64,000 nt of DNA from Mucilaginibacter sp. PAMC 26640 (GTDB lineage Bacteria > Bacteroidota > Bacteroidia > Sphingobacteriales > Sphingobacteriaceae): contig CP014773.1 in NCBI GenBank assembly GCA_001596135.1, positions 4,526,001 to 4,590,000 on the forward strand, given 5' to 3'. Both the position numbers and the translations under genes were made by a program. Of this stretch, positions 27,434 to 36,108 are shown piece after piece. A model generated the notes under the pieces. It did no database searches, had not been told where the DNA came from, and was given only the letters and a program-made list of their open reading frames with translations. Within the stretch, counting starts at the first letter, position 1; each line of letters starts with the position of its first letter.

Positions 27434-28324
27434 TCATGTGACGGCGAAAATACGGGCGAGCCACATAGATAAGGGTAATAAACACGCTATTAATAGCGCT
27501 ACATAAATTGTGCTGAAGGTAGCTGCCCAGGCGGCGTCCATCAAAATAAGCGATAGCACGCCGGCCTTTACCGCCGCGCCAATATTTTTGCCAACCGGAT
27601 CTGCTATTGCCTTAATTAGCGGCTTAAAAATCATCCATAGAAATGGGGCCAAAAATAAAGCAGTTAACCACAACGTGTGGTTATACCAACCGAAATAAGC
27701 AATAGTGGCAGCAACGATACCATAAAGAAAAGTTGCAATATAAAGGTTACGCTTGCTACCGCCATGCACCTCTCCCCTGCTGATCATGGTTATACAAAAA
27801 ATGTAAATAATAGGTACGGCGGCTAAAAAATACCAGCCCGGCAACAGAGAGGGAATAATGCTGATACCAAGCAACAGATTTAAACCGCGGCACAGGCCCA
27901 TGTTGAAGGGCCCCAAAATAAAGTGATGCTTACTAAATTTATTATATAGCAACGCAAAAAACGCGATGGCTGCTGCTAAAACCCCGGAGAAAATACCACT
28001 TGAAAAGGCGGCAATAATACCTGCAAATAACAGCACAGCACCTAAGGTAGCTGCATTTTTCAGACTGATAATACCGCTTGGAATTGCCCGTTCGGGTCGT
28101 TCTGTTTTGTCCAGTTCAGCATCGAAGACGTCATTAAAAACAATGCCCCCACCATATAAGCAGGCGGTAGATAAACTGAGCAATAATGCATTCGCGAGGT
28201 ATCCAGTGAGTGTTGCTAAGTGTGTAAATACACCGGCGATAGCTATACCTGCCAATACATCTGCTACAGACGTAACCATGTTGGCAGGGCGCATCATTCG
28301 AAAATAATGGATAGTTCTGTTCAA
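27434..28324 (-). CDS. eboC: EboC, UbiA-like membrane prenyltransferase homologue
   Basis: A 296-residue membrane protein with about eight to nine transmembrane segments. It has the first UbiA Asp-rich motif, FNDVFDAELDKTERPERA (about 65-82), expected to bind Mg and the prenyl diphosphate. LLYNKFSKHHFILGPF and GLCRGLNLLLG match the UbiA middle. The second Asp-rich motif of typical UbiA enzymes is not visible; the corresponding loop reads SRGEVHGGSKRN. In Nostoc punctiforme eboC is required for movement of the scytonemin precursor to the periplasm (established knowledge). It is 4 bp after eboB. Confidence 0.88.
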   Translation of the reverse strand: MNRTIHYFRMMRPANMVTSVADVLAGIAIAGVFTHLATLTGYLANALLLSLSTACLYGGGIVFNDVFDAELDKTERPERAIPSGIISLKNAATLGAVLLFAGIIAAFSSGIFSGVLAAAIAFFALLYNKFSKHHFILGPFNMGLCRGLNLLLGISIIPSLLPGWYFLAAVPIIYIFCITMISRGEVHGGSKRNLYIATFLYGIVAATIAYFGWYNHTLWLTALFLAPFLWMIFKPLIKAIADPVGKNIGAAVKAGVLSLILMDAAWAATFSTIYVALLIACLLPLSMWLARIFAVT

Positions 28325-28328
28325 AATC

Positions 28329-29309
28329 TTAACTGATAATGATAGAAGATTTGTCTATACGCGGTTGCTGCCCGCCACGTAAAATACTGTTACCAGCAAA
28401 TTTGCTGCTTTGGTCTATCGTGCTGGTAAACTCAGTTTCGTCTATTTGTCCGCTTTGCGCAAATGCGGTGATGGCATTGCGATAGGTAACCAATTCGATA
28501 TCCTGAGCACTGATTCCCTGCTGCTGCATTAAGGCTGCTGTTTTGGGTACAGCCAGCGGATCGCTGATTCCCCAATCCGCTGCAGAGTTGATCATGATCC
28601 GTTCGGAGCCGTATTGCTTCACAATTTCCACCATGCGCTGGTTACCCATTTTAGTGAACGGATAAATTGTAAATGCCGCCCAAAAGCCCCGGTCCAACAC
28701 TTCTTTTACAGTCTCCTCATTGTTGTGGTCGATTATTACACTATATGGAGCAAGGCCATGCTCGATAGCAATGTCCATACTGCGCTGAGTGCCGCGTTTT
28801 TTATCCCGATGGGGGGTATGCACCTGCACCGGTAGTGCAGCCTCCCTGGCTAAATCCAGTTGCAAGCGATAATATTTATCTTCAGCAGCGGTCTGGTCAT
28901 CAAAGCCAATCTCTCCTATACCCACCACTCCTTCTTTGTAAATAAATAATGGCAAAAGCTCCATCACCTGCTCGGCCAGGGCTTCGTTATTTGCTTCACG
29001 CGAATTTAGGCCGATGGTACAATAATGTTTAATACCGAACTGAGATGAACGGAACCGCTCCCACCCTACCAGGCTGCTATAGTAGTCGCGGAAACTATCC
29101 AGGCCCGTACGTGGCTGGCCCAACCAAAATGCCGGTTCTATCAGCGCTACCACTCCTGCATCGGCCATGGCCTGGTAATCGTCTGTTGTGCGCGATGTCA
29201 TGTGCACATGCGGATCGAAAAACTTCATTCCCTTAACAGCACTTATATCAAACACCTCCGGTACAGTTCCCGGCTGGTGTTCGTTTTCAAACGAGTGGCT
29301 ACAGCACAT
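28329..29309 (-). CDS. eboB: EboB, TatD-family metal-dependent hydrolase
   Basis: A 326-residue amidohydrolase-fold protein. Metal ligands are visible in order: FFDPHVHM (HxH), GIGEIGFDD (Glu), PVQVHTPHRD (His), VIIDHNN (His) and INSAADWGISDP (Asp). This is the layout of TatD-type DNases and hydrolases, so metal-dependent hydrolysis is likely. The N-terminus carries a short Cys/His-bearing extension (MCCSHSFENEH). It lies 16 bp after eboA and 4 bp before eboC. The natural substrate within the ebo pathway is not known. Confidence 0.88.
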   Translation of the reverse strand: MCCSHSFENEHQPGTVPEVFDISAVKGMKFFDPHVHMTSRTTDDYQAMADAGVVALIEPAFWLGQPRTGLDSFRDYYSSLVGWERFRSSQFGIKHYCTIGLNSREANNEALAEQVMELLPLFIYKEGVVGIGEIGFDDQTAAEDKYYRLQLDLAREAALPVQVHTPHRDKKRGTQRSMDIAIEHGLAPYSVIIDHNNEETVKEVLDRGFWAAFTIYPFTKMGNQRMVEIVKQYGSERIMINSAADWGISDPLAVPKTAALMQQQGISAQDIELVTYRNAITAFAQSGQIDETEFTSTIDQSSKFAGNSILRGGQQPRIDKSSIIIS

Positions 29310-29325
29310 ATCCTTAAAAATTTAT

Positions 29326-30051
29326 TCAGTTTAATTGATATTCTTGTTTCAAATTATTTATAACCCCCGCCCCTTCAAATTGCCCGGCCAGGTTCCACAA
29401 TTCTCTCGTTACGTCACGGCCGGCAGCCCCACGTTCGCGGGCGTGGTCCAGCAGCATCCGGGCAAGCTCGGCATTGTTACGTTCATGAAGTCCAACAATT
29501 AATTCCAGGTGTTTCTCGGTGAAAATCGCTTTCATTACCAATTGATTCCAGGCATCTGTGGAGAGTTGCTCAGCAGGATATGGGTTGTGATACATGATTG
29601 CTTCCAGCACGTTCGCAATATTACTGCGAATGCCTTCGGCACAACGCATAACCCAACAATCTGGATAGGCCAGTAATGGCAGGGCCGAATACAGGGCTAC
29701 CAGCTCATTCATCTCCCCGGCAAGAAATAAATTTTCAACAACCTTTACATAACGATTTTTGTCTGTGGTATCAGCCAATGTCAATAAAAAAACCCGCCCC
29801 AGGCGGTCAGCCGTCCATCCCTCAACGGATAAGTTGGGCCGGGTGACGTTGAGTTGTGTGATTTGTTCAGGTTTAACTGATATGACTGCCTTCCCGGTCT
29901 TTCGCGGCATCATAACAAAGGCAGCATTAAAAGCAGCGGTATCGTTGCTATTTCCTTGCTTCATCAACCACGCAAAGACATCCGGCGGGGTATTGTCTTG
30001 TATAATTGAACCAAGCAATTGGTTTAGCGCATGGATATCGTAGGTATACAT
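29326..30051 (-). CDS. eboA: EboA-domain protein
   Basis: A 241-residue, mostly helical soluble protein. The order of the genes around it (TatD hydrolase, UbiA-like, dehydroquinate synthase-like, TIM-barrel, phosphatase-fold) identifies it as EboA. Features such as ARMLLDHARERGAAGRDV near the C-terminus and a Trp/Leu-rich helical body fit this family as I remember it. No catalytic motif is seen. It starts 4 bp after the TMEM220-like gene. Its role in the ebo-associated export process is unknown. Confidence 0.82.
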   Translation of the reverse strand: MYTYDIHALNQLLGSIIQDNTPPDVFAWLMKQGNSNDTAAFNAAFVMMPRKTGKAVISVKPEQITQLNVTRPNLSVEGWTADRLGRVFLLTLADTTDKNRYVKVVENLFLAGEMNELVALYSALPLLAYPDCWVMRCAEGIRSNIANVLEAIMYHNPYPAEQLSTDAWNQLVMKAIFTEKHLELIVGLHERNNAELARMLLDHARERGAAGRDVTRELWNLAGQFEGAGVINNLKQEYQLN

Positions 30052-30055
30052 TGTA

Positions 30056-30415
30056 TTATAAAGACAAATAATTGATCATTAAAGCAGCAGTGATAATTAG
30101 CAGGCCAAAGAACTCGCGTGTTTTTTCTATATAAGGCTTTTCTGCCTGCATAGTTTCTACTAAACTTGGCCTGTTATATTTGGAAACCCAATCACGTACG
30201 CCATCCTTTTGAAAGAATAGCAACCCTGCATAAATAAGATAAAATGCGATTAGTAATAAATACACCGTTGGGTATATCATGTTTGCCACGTATAAGCCAC
30301 AGCAAATGGTTGCACTAAGGTATATGGGCACCCAAAGATACCAGTCAGGGTCGTTAAAATTCAAATAAGCGAATATCAGAAACGCTATTACACACAAAAT
30401 GTTGAAGTAAATCAA
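30056..30415 (-). CDS. TMEM220-like small membrane protein heading the ebo operon
   Basis: A 119-residue protein with four probable transmembrane helices and the pattern FAYLNFNDPDWYLWVPIYL (about 17-35), characteristic of the transmembrane-220 family. The start codon appears to be TTG at 30415: the frame has a stop five codons upstream and no earlier ATG. It is only 4 bp before eboA, so it is the first gene of the operon. Together with EboC it supplies the membrane part of the system. A transport or anchoring role is inferred only. Confidence 0.8.
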   Translation of the reverse strand: MIYFNILCVIAFLIFAYLNFNDPDWYLWVPIYLSATICCGLYVANMIYPTVYLLLIAFYLIYAGLLFFQKDGVRDWVSKYNRPSLVETMQAEKPYIEKTREFFGLLIITAALMINYLSL

Positions 30416-30831
30416 AGGCTTTGTTTTTTAAAAATTTCAGAAGTATAAAAGTAATAAAGTATAAAGGAAATTGAAGCAGGAATTTTATTTTGACTTTTGA
30501 TATACATTTTAAAAACCTTGTTTTAAAAACCTGAATATTGCGAACCTCAGAACAAGAGTTTCGGGGAGGCAGAAAATCCTTTAAGCAACCATCGAGCAAG
30601 CTAAATTACCAGCATTAAACTATACCGTTTAAATCTAGTTACCCAAACTAAGGTACGTTTAACTAAGGAATACTATGATAAAGCCTTGAGGACTTCTTCG
30701 CAAATCCTTCGATACAATTTTTGAAAAGTAGTTAAAATTCCTAATCCAAAAAAACTGCATTTCGCGCTGAAAAAATTTTTCCTCAACGCTTGCTGGCTTT
30801 AAGAACGAGCCAATCTTTTTAAATAGCAGTA
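30416..30831. other. Upstream region of the ebo operon
   Basis: An AT-rich stretch of about 415 bp holding the 5' region of the leftward ebo operon. I see no gene, no perfect TAnnTTTG box and no terminator. An open frame at 30354-30599 overlaps the TMEM220-like gene and has no recognisable features. Confidence 0.4.
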
Positions 30832-30995
30832 AAAATATAAAGCCCCGGAAACTTCGCCGGGGCTTTAAGGGAGGGTTTAATCAATAGTTACCCCTGTATA
30901 CGCGAAACTAACAGCCTATGTTGCACCTCGTAAACAAAAAAACTCTCCGGAATTCCGAAAAGTTTAACTATTGACTAAAGAGCACCCCTGCCCCG
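30832..30995 (-). ncRNA. Candidate small RNA, element A (antisense to glycosidase leader)
   Basis: The ends are approximate. Read on the minus strand, the element has: a C/G-rich start (GGGGCAGGGGTGCTC), an arm TTTAGTCAATAGTTA (30965-30979 on plus), a terminator-like hairpin around CGGAATTCCG followed by a T-run, a second arm TAACTATTGATTAAA (30876-30890) and a final GC hairpin AGCCCCGG/CCGGGGCT (30841-30863). The two arms are complementary at 14 of 15 positions. No peptide frame is convincing. The first arm is complementary to the leader of the glycosidase-like gene starting at 31389. Element B at 45.4-45.55 kb has the same organisation. No clear promoter is seen for this copy, so it could be a remnant. 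Confidence 0.45.
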
Positions 30996-31115
30996 TAGTT
31001 GAAGATAAAACGAATTGGTTTTAAAATAGTTTGTAAAAATTTTAATAAATGATCTTAAGAAGATAATCAAATATACGTATTGTTAAATATTTAAAGCTAT
31101 AGGTAAACCAAAACT

Positions 31116-31128
31116 AACTATTGATTAA
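31116..31128 (+). promoter_or_regulatory. Isolated copy of the AACTATTGAYTAA motif
   Basis: AACTATTGATTAA, identical to the motif in the leader at 31364-31376 and in element A. It is followed by no gene for 260 bp. It may be a remnant leader or a further pairing or binding site. Confidence 0.4.
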
Positions 31129-31335
31129 TTACCACGCAATCTATCCTATGTGGAAATAAAAGATTAACACTTACTCAATTTTAATTCAATCGCAATATTT
31201 CGAAATGTAAACCACCAGTTAACTTAAAGATGAGTGATTTTACCAGCCTCAAAGGTTAATTAATTAGCTTGATGTAGTGCCCCAATTCCGACCATTAGCA
31301 AACGTGATTCTGTCAAGAAAGGAAAAAAGATAACC

Positions 31336-31388
31336 TTTTGGTTAATTTAACCGTACAAGGTAGAACTATTGATTAAAAAAACACCCTA
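31336..31388 (+). promoter_or_regulatory. Promoter/leader of glycosidase-like gene 1
   Basis: TTTTGGTTAATT, then CCGTACAA about 12 bp later, then AACTATTGATTAA (31364-31376) and AACACCC just before the ATG at 31389. The upstream of the paralogue at 43687 keeps the same order (TTTTGGGTTAATT, CCGTACAA, CTATTGAATTACTAA, AACACCCC). This suggests a shared promoter and 5' leader, with TTTTGG as a -33-like box. Confidence 0.6.
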
Positions 31389-32918
31389 ATGATTAAAAAC
31401 TTTCCCAACAGTTTAATGGCACTGCTATGTGCTGTTAGCTTAGCATTTGGATCTTGTAAAAAAGATTTAGCCGTTCAACCAGACGTAGCGCCTCACGATT
31501 CAGCAACACTATCAGCTGCTGATTTAACCAAAAATCCAATTTCAACATTTGACAATTTATCACCCTCATTTACGCTGGGTATAAATGGCCATCCACTAGG
31601 CGATATTGCCTATTTTGGAATTCCGGCTTCGGCTCAGATTGATATGATAAAGAAAATGGGAATGGGCATTTACCGGGTCAATATCTTATCAACAAGCGAT
31701 GGTACATGTACAGTACCAAAAATTTTGCAGCCACTTTTAGCCGCAGCAGCAGCAGGCAACATCACTTTACTTCCTATGTTAAATCCCCGAACGCTTAGTT
31801 ACAGCGATACGGAAGATATAGCTTATCAAAAAGGAAAAACGCTGGGCGGTAATTTTGCAATGAAGTACGCTTCCGTATTTAAATACTACGATTTAGGTAA
31901 CGATCTGGATTTAAAATCTATTTTATCCGGCAAAGACGGCAGGGTAGCAAAAGACTACGATAACCGTACACTTAGTATAACCGCTGCTTACCTTAAAGGT
32001 ATGAGCGAGGGTATACATGAAAACGACCCTGATGCGCAAACGATGATCTCTGCCGGATGGGTGCATTGGGGTTTCATTAAGTATTGCGAAGAGTACGGCG
32101 TTAAATTTGATATTCTGGCCTATCACTGGTATTCGGATATGGAAGGAGCCATCGCCAGGTCGCCGTCGCTTAAAATAACCGATATCACCCTCACGCTAAA
32201 CACATTATTTCCTGGCAAACCAATTTGGATAACCGAAACAAACAGCAGGCCTAAATCTTTAGGTACGCTTGAAGCTGATCAGAATATGTTTTTAACAAGC
32301 TTCATAGCTAAATGTAAAGCCAACCCTACTGTTAAGGCAGTTTTAGTGTACGAATTATTTGACGAGCCTTACAAAAATGGTGAGGAGGGATACTACGGTA
32401 TAGCTAAATGGGCATTGCCGTACACCAAATCAATCAACAAATTGATTGCTGATTCATTTGAAAAACTACAGTCTGTACCTGTCGTGACTGAGCTGTTGAC
32501 AGATTTAATTGGTTATACAAGCGCGAAACTGCAAACCGCTAAACTAACAGTTGGTGCAACCTATTATACGGACAGGGTATACCAAATAACATCAGGACCA
32601 GACTATATCCTAAACGGTAAGCTGATTAAAACCGCTAATGATGATAAATTAAGCAAACTCACAAGTTTTCTATCTTTTAAAGTGCACAAAAATGCAACGG
32701 TTTACGTAGGGTATGATTCTCGTGCAAAGAAGTTGCCTACCTGGCTGGAAGGTTTCACAAAAACATCAGAGACGCTAGGTGTTGATGATCCAAAAATTGC
32801 CACTCTAAACATCTTTAAAAAGGAATTTCCAGCAGGCTTAGTAACGCTTGGTGCAAATCTATCGGGACCGGCGATTGGCGCTCTTTGCCAATACGTTGTT
32901 GTAATCAAAGAAAAATAA
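31389..32918 (+). CDS. Lipoprotein glycoside-hydrolase-like protein 1
   Basis: A 509-residue protein with a lipoprotein signal peptide (lipobox FGSC, Cys23), so it is probably anchored to the outer membrane or exported. Residues about 55-350 form a TIM barrel of glycoside-hydrolase clan A type (GH39/GH53-like look): LGINGHPLGD, GNDLD (170-174) where the acid/base NE motif would be, AYHWYSD, and WITETN with Glu283 as expected nucleophile. Residues about 370-509 are a beta-sandwich (YYTDRVYQI, TANDDKLS, VYVGYDSRAKKLPTWLEGF), probably carbohydrate binding. The acid/base position is Asp instead of Glu, so activity is uncertain. It is a close paralogue of 43687-45285 and is related to 50433-51518. 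It forms a single-gene unit with its own terminator. Confidence 0.82.
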   Translation: MIKNFPNSLMALLCAVSLAFGSCKKDLAVQPDVAPHDSATLSAADLTKNPISTFDNLSPSFTLGINGHPLGDIAYFGIPASAQIDMIKKMGMGIYRVNILSTSDGTCTVPKILQPLLAAAAAGNITLLPMLNPRTLSYSDTEDIAYQKGKTLGGNFAMKYASVFKYYDLGNDLDLKSILSGKDGRVAKDYDNRTLSITAAYLKGMSEGIHENDPDAQTMISAGWVHWGFIKYCEEYGVKFDILAYHWYSDMEGAIARSPSLKITDITLTLNTLFPGKPIWITETNSRPKSLGTLEADQNMFLTSFIAKCKANPTVKAVLVYELFDEPYKNGEEGYYGIAKWALPYTKSINKLIADSFEKLQSVPVVTELLTDLIGYTSAKLQTAKLTVGATYYTDRVYQITSGPDYILNGKLIKTANDDKLSKLTSFLSFKVHKNATVYVGYDSRAKKLPTWLEGFTKTSETLGVDDPKIATLNIFKKEFPAGLVTLGANLSGPAIGALCQYVVVIKEK

Positions 32919-32938
32919 TTGGATTGAATCAAATACAT

Positions 32939-32970
32939 AGGCACAGCTTTTTAAGTGCCTTTGTATTTTA
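32939..32970 (+). terminator. Terminator after glycosidase-like gene 1
   Basis: A stem AGGCAC / GTGCCT around AGCTTTTTAA, followed by TTTGTATTTT, 20 bp after the stop codon. Confidence 0.7.
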
Positions 32971-33868
32971 AACATTCCGCATAATCATAACAATTAATTT
33001 AGCAAGTAAAGGTGTCTTTATTAAATTCCAACATCAAACTAGCGCCCTACTGATTTGGGGCAAATACTGAGAATATTACACATCTTGTGTATAAAAGGGT
33101 ACGATCTTAGACAATTACTTATCACTTCTTATTTTTTACAATACCTTCGCTTTATCTACAGGGTTTTTACCCATTGTGATAAGGTTTAGGTTTAAGTCCC
33201 CAAAGAGCAAGTCTAAGGGGACTTTATTGTTAATGACAAAACCGAATATTACGCAATCGAAGCCCCCTTGATAGCCTGCCCAGCACCTCTGATATCACCC
33301 GAATGGTAACTTTTCCACGCAGATCATTGTAAGTTAATGTACGGTGAGAACAACGGAAATGGCTCATCCATCCCTTCAATCATTTTTTGGAGCCTGACTA
33401 GTCTCAGGATTTTTACGTTTTTATAACATCTAATCATAGCCAGCATTCGTCTTCTTGGTTTGCTCATAATGCAATTTTTAAATGGTTCTTAATTGGTATA
33501 CCATCAAAACTACAGCACTAACTAATCATATTTATTGTTCATTTTATTCAATTAATTAATTAGTAATTAATTGTAGCTATACACCTAATTGGTGTTATAG
33601 TGGCTTCCGCAGTTGTTTACACTTTGAGGTAGGCTTTATAGGATCAGATTCACAACAATTGAGAATACAAAGGATGAGCCAGCTATATGACGCCGCGCGT
33701 GTGGTTAGCTCGTGGATCAGACGTTTTAGGGCGGTGTAGAATGCGGTGTTCGGGGGAACTGTAGTTTAAACCATAAACCTTCAACCATGATATCATCATG
33801 ATAATTAAATTAAGCTGCTCAATGGTGTAGGCAATTAATCTTTTAACCCGTTAAAACGGTGTAGAAGT
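32971..33868. other. Intergenic region with an orphan hairpin
   Basis: About 900 bp without a convincing gene. At 33194-33224 a stem AAGTCCCC / GGGGACTT followed by TATT resembles a terminator but has no gene ahead of it on the plus strand. The rest is mixed low-complexity AT sequence with no recognisable coding remnant. Confidence 0.45.
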
Positions 33869-34267
33869 TTAATGTTTAACGGTGTAACTTACGATTGGCG
33901 AGGAGGAATTAGCAGTAATGACAAAATCTTTTGTTGCCTTCAGCAAACCATTTACATAAATATTAGCAGTGCCGCTGGCTTGGCTTACCGCCGCGTTCGA
34001 TGAAATTTTTATGTAGGCCGTCTTAAAATAATCCTTATTTGTTACTTTAAAAGTTGTTTCAAATAATTTACTGGTAAGGGGTGCAGTAACATCATAATTT
34101 AAGCTATCAGCAAAGGTTACACTGCATGCACAATCAGTATTTAAATTTACCTGGTATTTTACTCTGATGCCCTTATTGATTGGATAAACTACGGGATCAA
34201 GCTTACAAGAAGCGATAACCAGACATAAGGACAAGAATAAAAAGCTTTTAACAATATTAATTTTCAT
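33869..34267 (-). CDS. Small putative lipoprotein
   Basis: A 132-residue protein with a signal peptide and lipobox (VIASC, Cys21; mature start CKLDP). The mature part is a compact beta-rich domain with NTDCACSVTF (three Cys counting the lipid anchor region) and Asn/Ser/Thr-rich strands ending SPIVSYTVKH, resembling an Ig-like surface domain. It is a single gene with no operon partners. I do not recognise a family. It is probably a cell-envelope protein exposed at the outer membrane. Confidence 0.7.
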   Translation of the reverse strand: MKINIVKSFLFLSLCLVIASCKLDPVVYPINKGIRVKYQVNLNTDCACSVTFADSLNYDVTAPLTSKLFETTFKVTNKDYFKTAYIKISSNAAVSQASGTANIYVNGLLKATKDFVITANSSSPIVSYTVKH

Positions 34268-34797
34268 ACGTTCCTGGAATTTTAATTGGAGTTAAATTTT
34301 ACAATTTTCTTATTAGCAGCCATTTAGTTTACACCACCTCTTGAATTTCCCTCCGTATTAATAGGAAAGGAGTGTAAGTTATAACTACCTGCTTATTTCA
34401 ACAAAACTAGGTTATAAGCTCGGGAAATTTGAGAAACCAACTAAGTTGGACCGATGATGTGAAATAATGAGAATTTTTTTACTTAAAATGGGAATCTGTG
34501 AATTTGGATTTAGGAGAACCACTTGCACCATATTGGAAAAAAAGCAAGGTTTCTAATTAAATGATAGTTTGGTCACCAATAATAACTGTCTTAAAATATG
34601 ACCTATAATACACGGCATTAAATAAATATTTGGCTCAATTCACTGTGTTACATTACTTTTTGTTTAAGAACCTATGCCGCGATAAGTATGAAATCCATAT
34701 TATATACATAAATGGATCGTAATTTGTACACCTTATCTAAATACTAAGATAAATAATATCTTAGCACCTTAATTATTTTTAGAGTTTTAATATAAAT
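34268..34797. other. Intergenic spacer between lipoprotein and PAS-AraC-PAS gene
   Basis: A 530-bp AT-rich divergent spacer. It must hold promoters for both flanking genes. I see no hairpin terminator, no repeat and no small gene. Confidence 0.4.
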
Positions 34798-35922
34798 ATG
34801 ATTAAAGAAATCTCCAGGGTGTTCAATGAACTGGGCATCGAGATTGATCCAAACTCTACTGACATAGTGGGCTACTGGGATAAAAATCTACGTTGCAAAT
34901 ATGCTAATGCGGCCTATTTTGATTGGTTTGGCGTATCGCCAAAAACCATGATCAACAAAATGCATATCAAAACATTGCTTGGACCGCTCTATACTTTAAA
35001 TGAGCCTTACATCGATGCAGTTTTAAAAGGCCGTGTACAGGTATTCAGTCGTGATATACCATCACCATTCGGTTCCATCCGGCATGCTGTTACTACCTAC
35101 AGCCCGGCATTTGAGGGTGATGAAATAATTGGGTTCTATGTTCACGTTGAGGAAGCAACAAATAATGAAAAAGCATCAAAACCGAGCTTAGACCCCATGA
35201 ATGGGAAGGCTGAAAAATTTCTGCAGGTTCGGGATCCTATTGAAGAAGTAAGAAAATCTTTGGCCTCTTCGCTTCATGAAACGTTTCCGGGAATAAGCAG
35301 CCTGGCGAAGGCGCATTTCATCTCTGAGGCAAAACTGAAGACTGATTTTAAGGCGAGATTTGGGCGGGGTGTTTTTGGTTATTACAGGCATTTACAAATG
35401 GAACTTGCAGAGTTTTATATTAAAGAAAGACAACAGACAAAGAGCTACCTTGCCCATGTTTTTAATTTCACCAACATTACTAACTTTTCAAAATGTTACG
35501 AGAAATATCAAAGAGAAAAATCCAGACTCAAAATTACTGAGCAATTAACTAAAGCTAACGACGACCGGTATAAAGTTTTTATTACGCAGGTACCATTTGC
35601 TGTGGCGATGTTGGACCATAATATGTGTTTTATATCAGCATCGCAAAAATTCATTAGCGATTACCACCTAGACCATAAGCCTGTAAATGGTTTAAGCATC
35701 AACCAGGTTTTTCCAACTATGAAATCCCATTGGAAAAAAATGCACCAGTTGGCTTTGAGGGGAAAGATACAAAGCGGTGAAGATCTCACCTGCTTAGCCG
35801 ACGGTTCTAAGAAATGGACAAGGTATGATATAAGGCCGTGGCGTAACAATGAAAACGAAATAGGTGGAATAATTATATTTACAGAGGATATAACCCATTT
35901 AAAGAGACAGACAACCTGCTGA
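34798..35922 (+). CDS. PAS-AraC(HTH)-PAS signalling regulator
   Basis: A 374-residue protein with an unusual domain order. Residues about 18-120 are a PAS domain (DKNLRCKYANAAYFDWFG, EGDEIIGFYVHVEEAT). Residues about 148-240 are an AraC-type pair of HTH motifs (FPGISSLAKAHFISEAKLKT, GVFGYYRHLQMELAEFYI, NFTNITNFSKCYEKY). Residues about 248-370 are a second PAS domain (YKVFITQVPFAVAMLD, GGIIIFTEDIT). There is no kinase or receiver domain. It would sense a small ligand or redox state directly and bind DNA. It sits 185 bp upstream of the bacteriophytochrome gene on the same strand, suggesting a shared signalling locus, though not clearly one operon. Confidence 0.8.
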   Translation: MIKEISRVFNELGIEIDPNSTDIVGYWDKNLRCKYANAAYFDWFGVSPKTMINKMHIKTLLGPLYTLNEPYIDAVLKGRVQVFSRDIPSPFGSIRHAVTTYSPAFEGDEIIGFYVHVEEATNNEKASKPSLDPMNGKAEKFLQVRDPIEEVRKSLASSLHETFPGISSLAKAHFISEAKLKTDFKARFGRGVFGYYRHLQMELAEFYIKERQQTKSYLAHVFNFTNITNFSKCYEKYQREKSRLKITEQLTKANDDRYKVFITQVPFAVAMLDHNMCFISASQKFISDYHLDHKPVNGLSINQVFPTMKSHWKKMHQLALRGKIQSGEDLTCLADGSKKWTRYDIRPWRNNENEIGGIIIFTEDITHLKRQTTC

Positions 35923-36108
35923 AATTGAGCGGGAAATTTGACAATATTAGTTGGCGGCTGAATATATTCTTAGAAAAGAAGATGGTGTAAACTTTAACAA
36001 ATTTTCAATTGCGATATATCCGCAACATATATAATCATATCTTCTACAACTAGCTAACCGGAACGATATATTTTACATTTGATTCACTATAAAGTAAAAT
36101 ATTCGCCT

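Noticed and set aside
30876..30979. Inverted repeats of an insertion sequence or MITE
   Set aside because: The arms are only 11-15 bases, no target duplications were found, and the same motif occurs singly in gene leaders, so RNA pairing or regulation fits better.
33194..33224. Terminator of an unseen gene
   Set aside because: A clear hairpin, but no reading frame of any quality precedes it, so it is only noted in the spacer entry.
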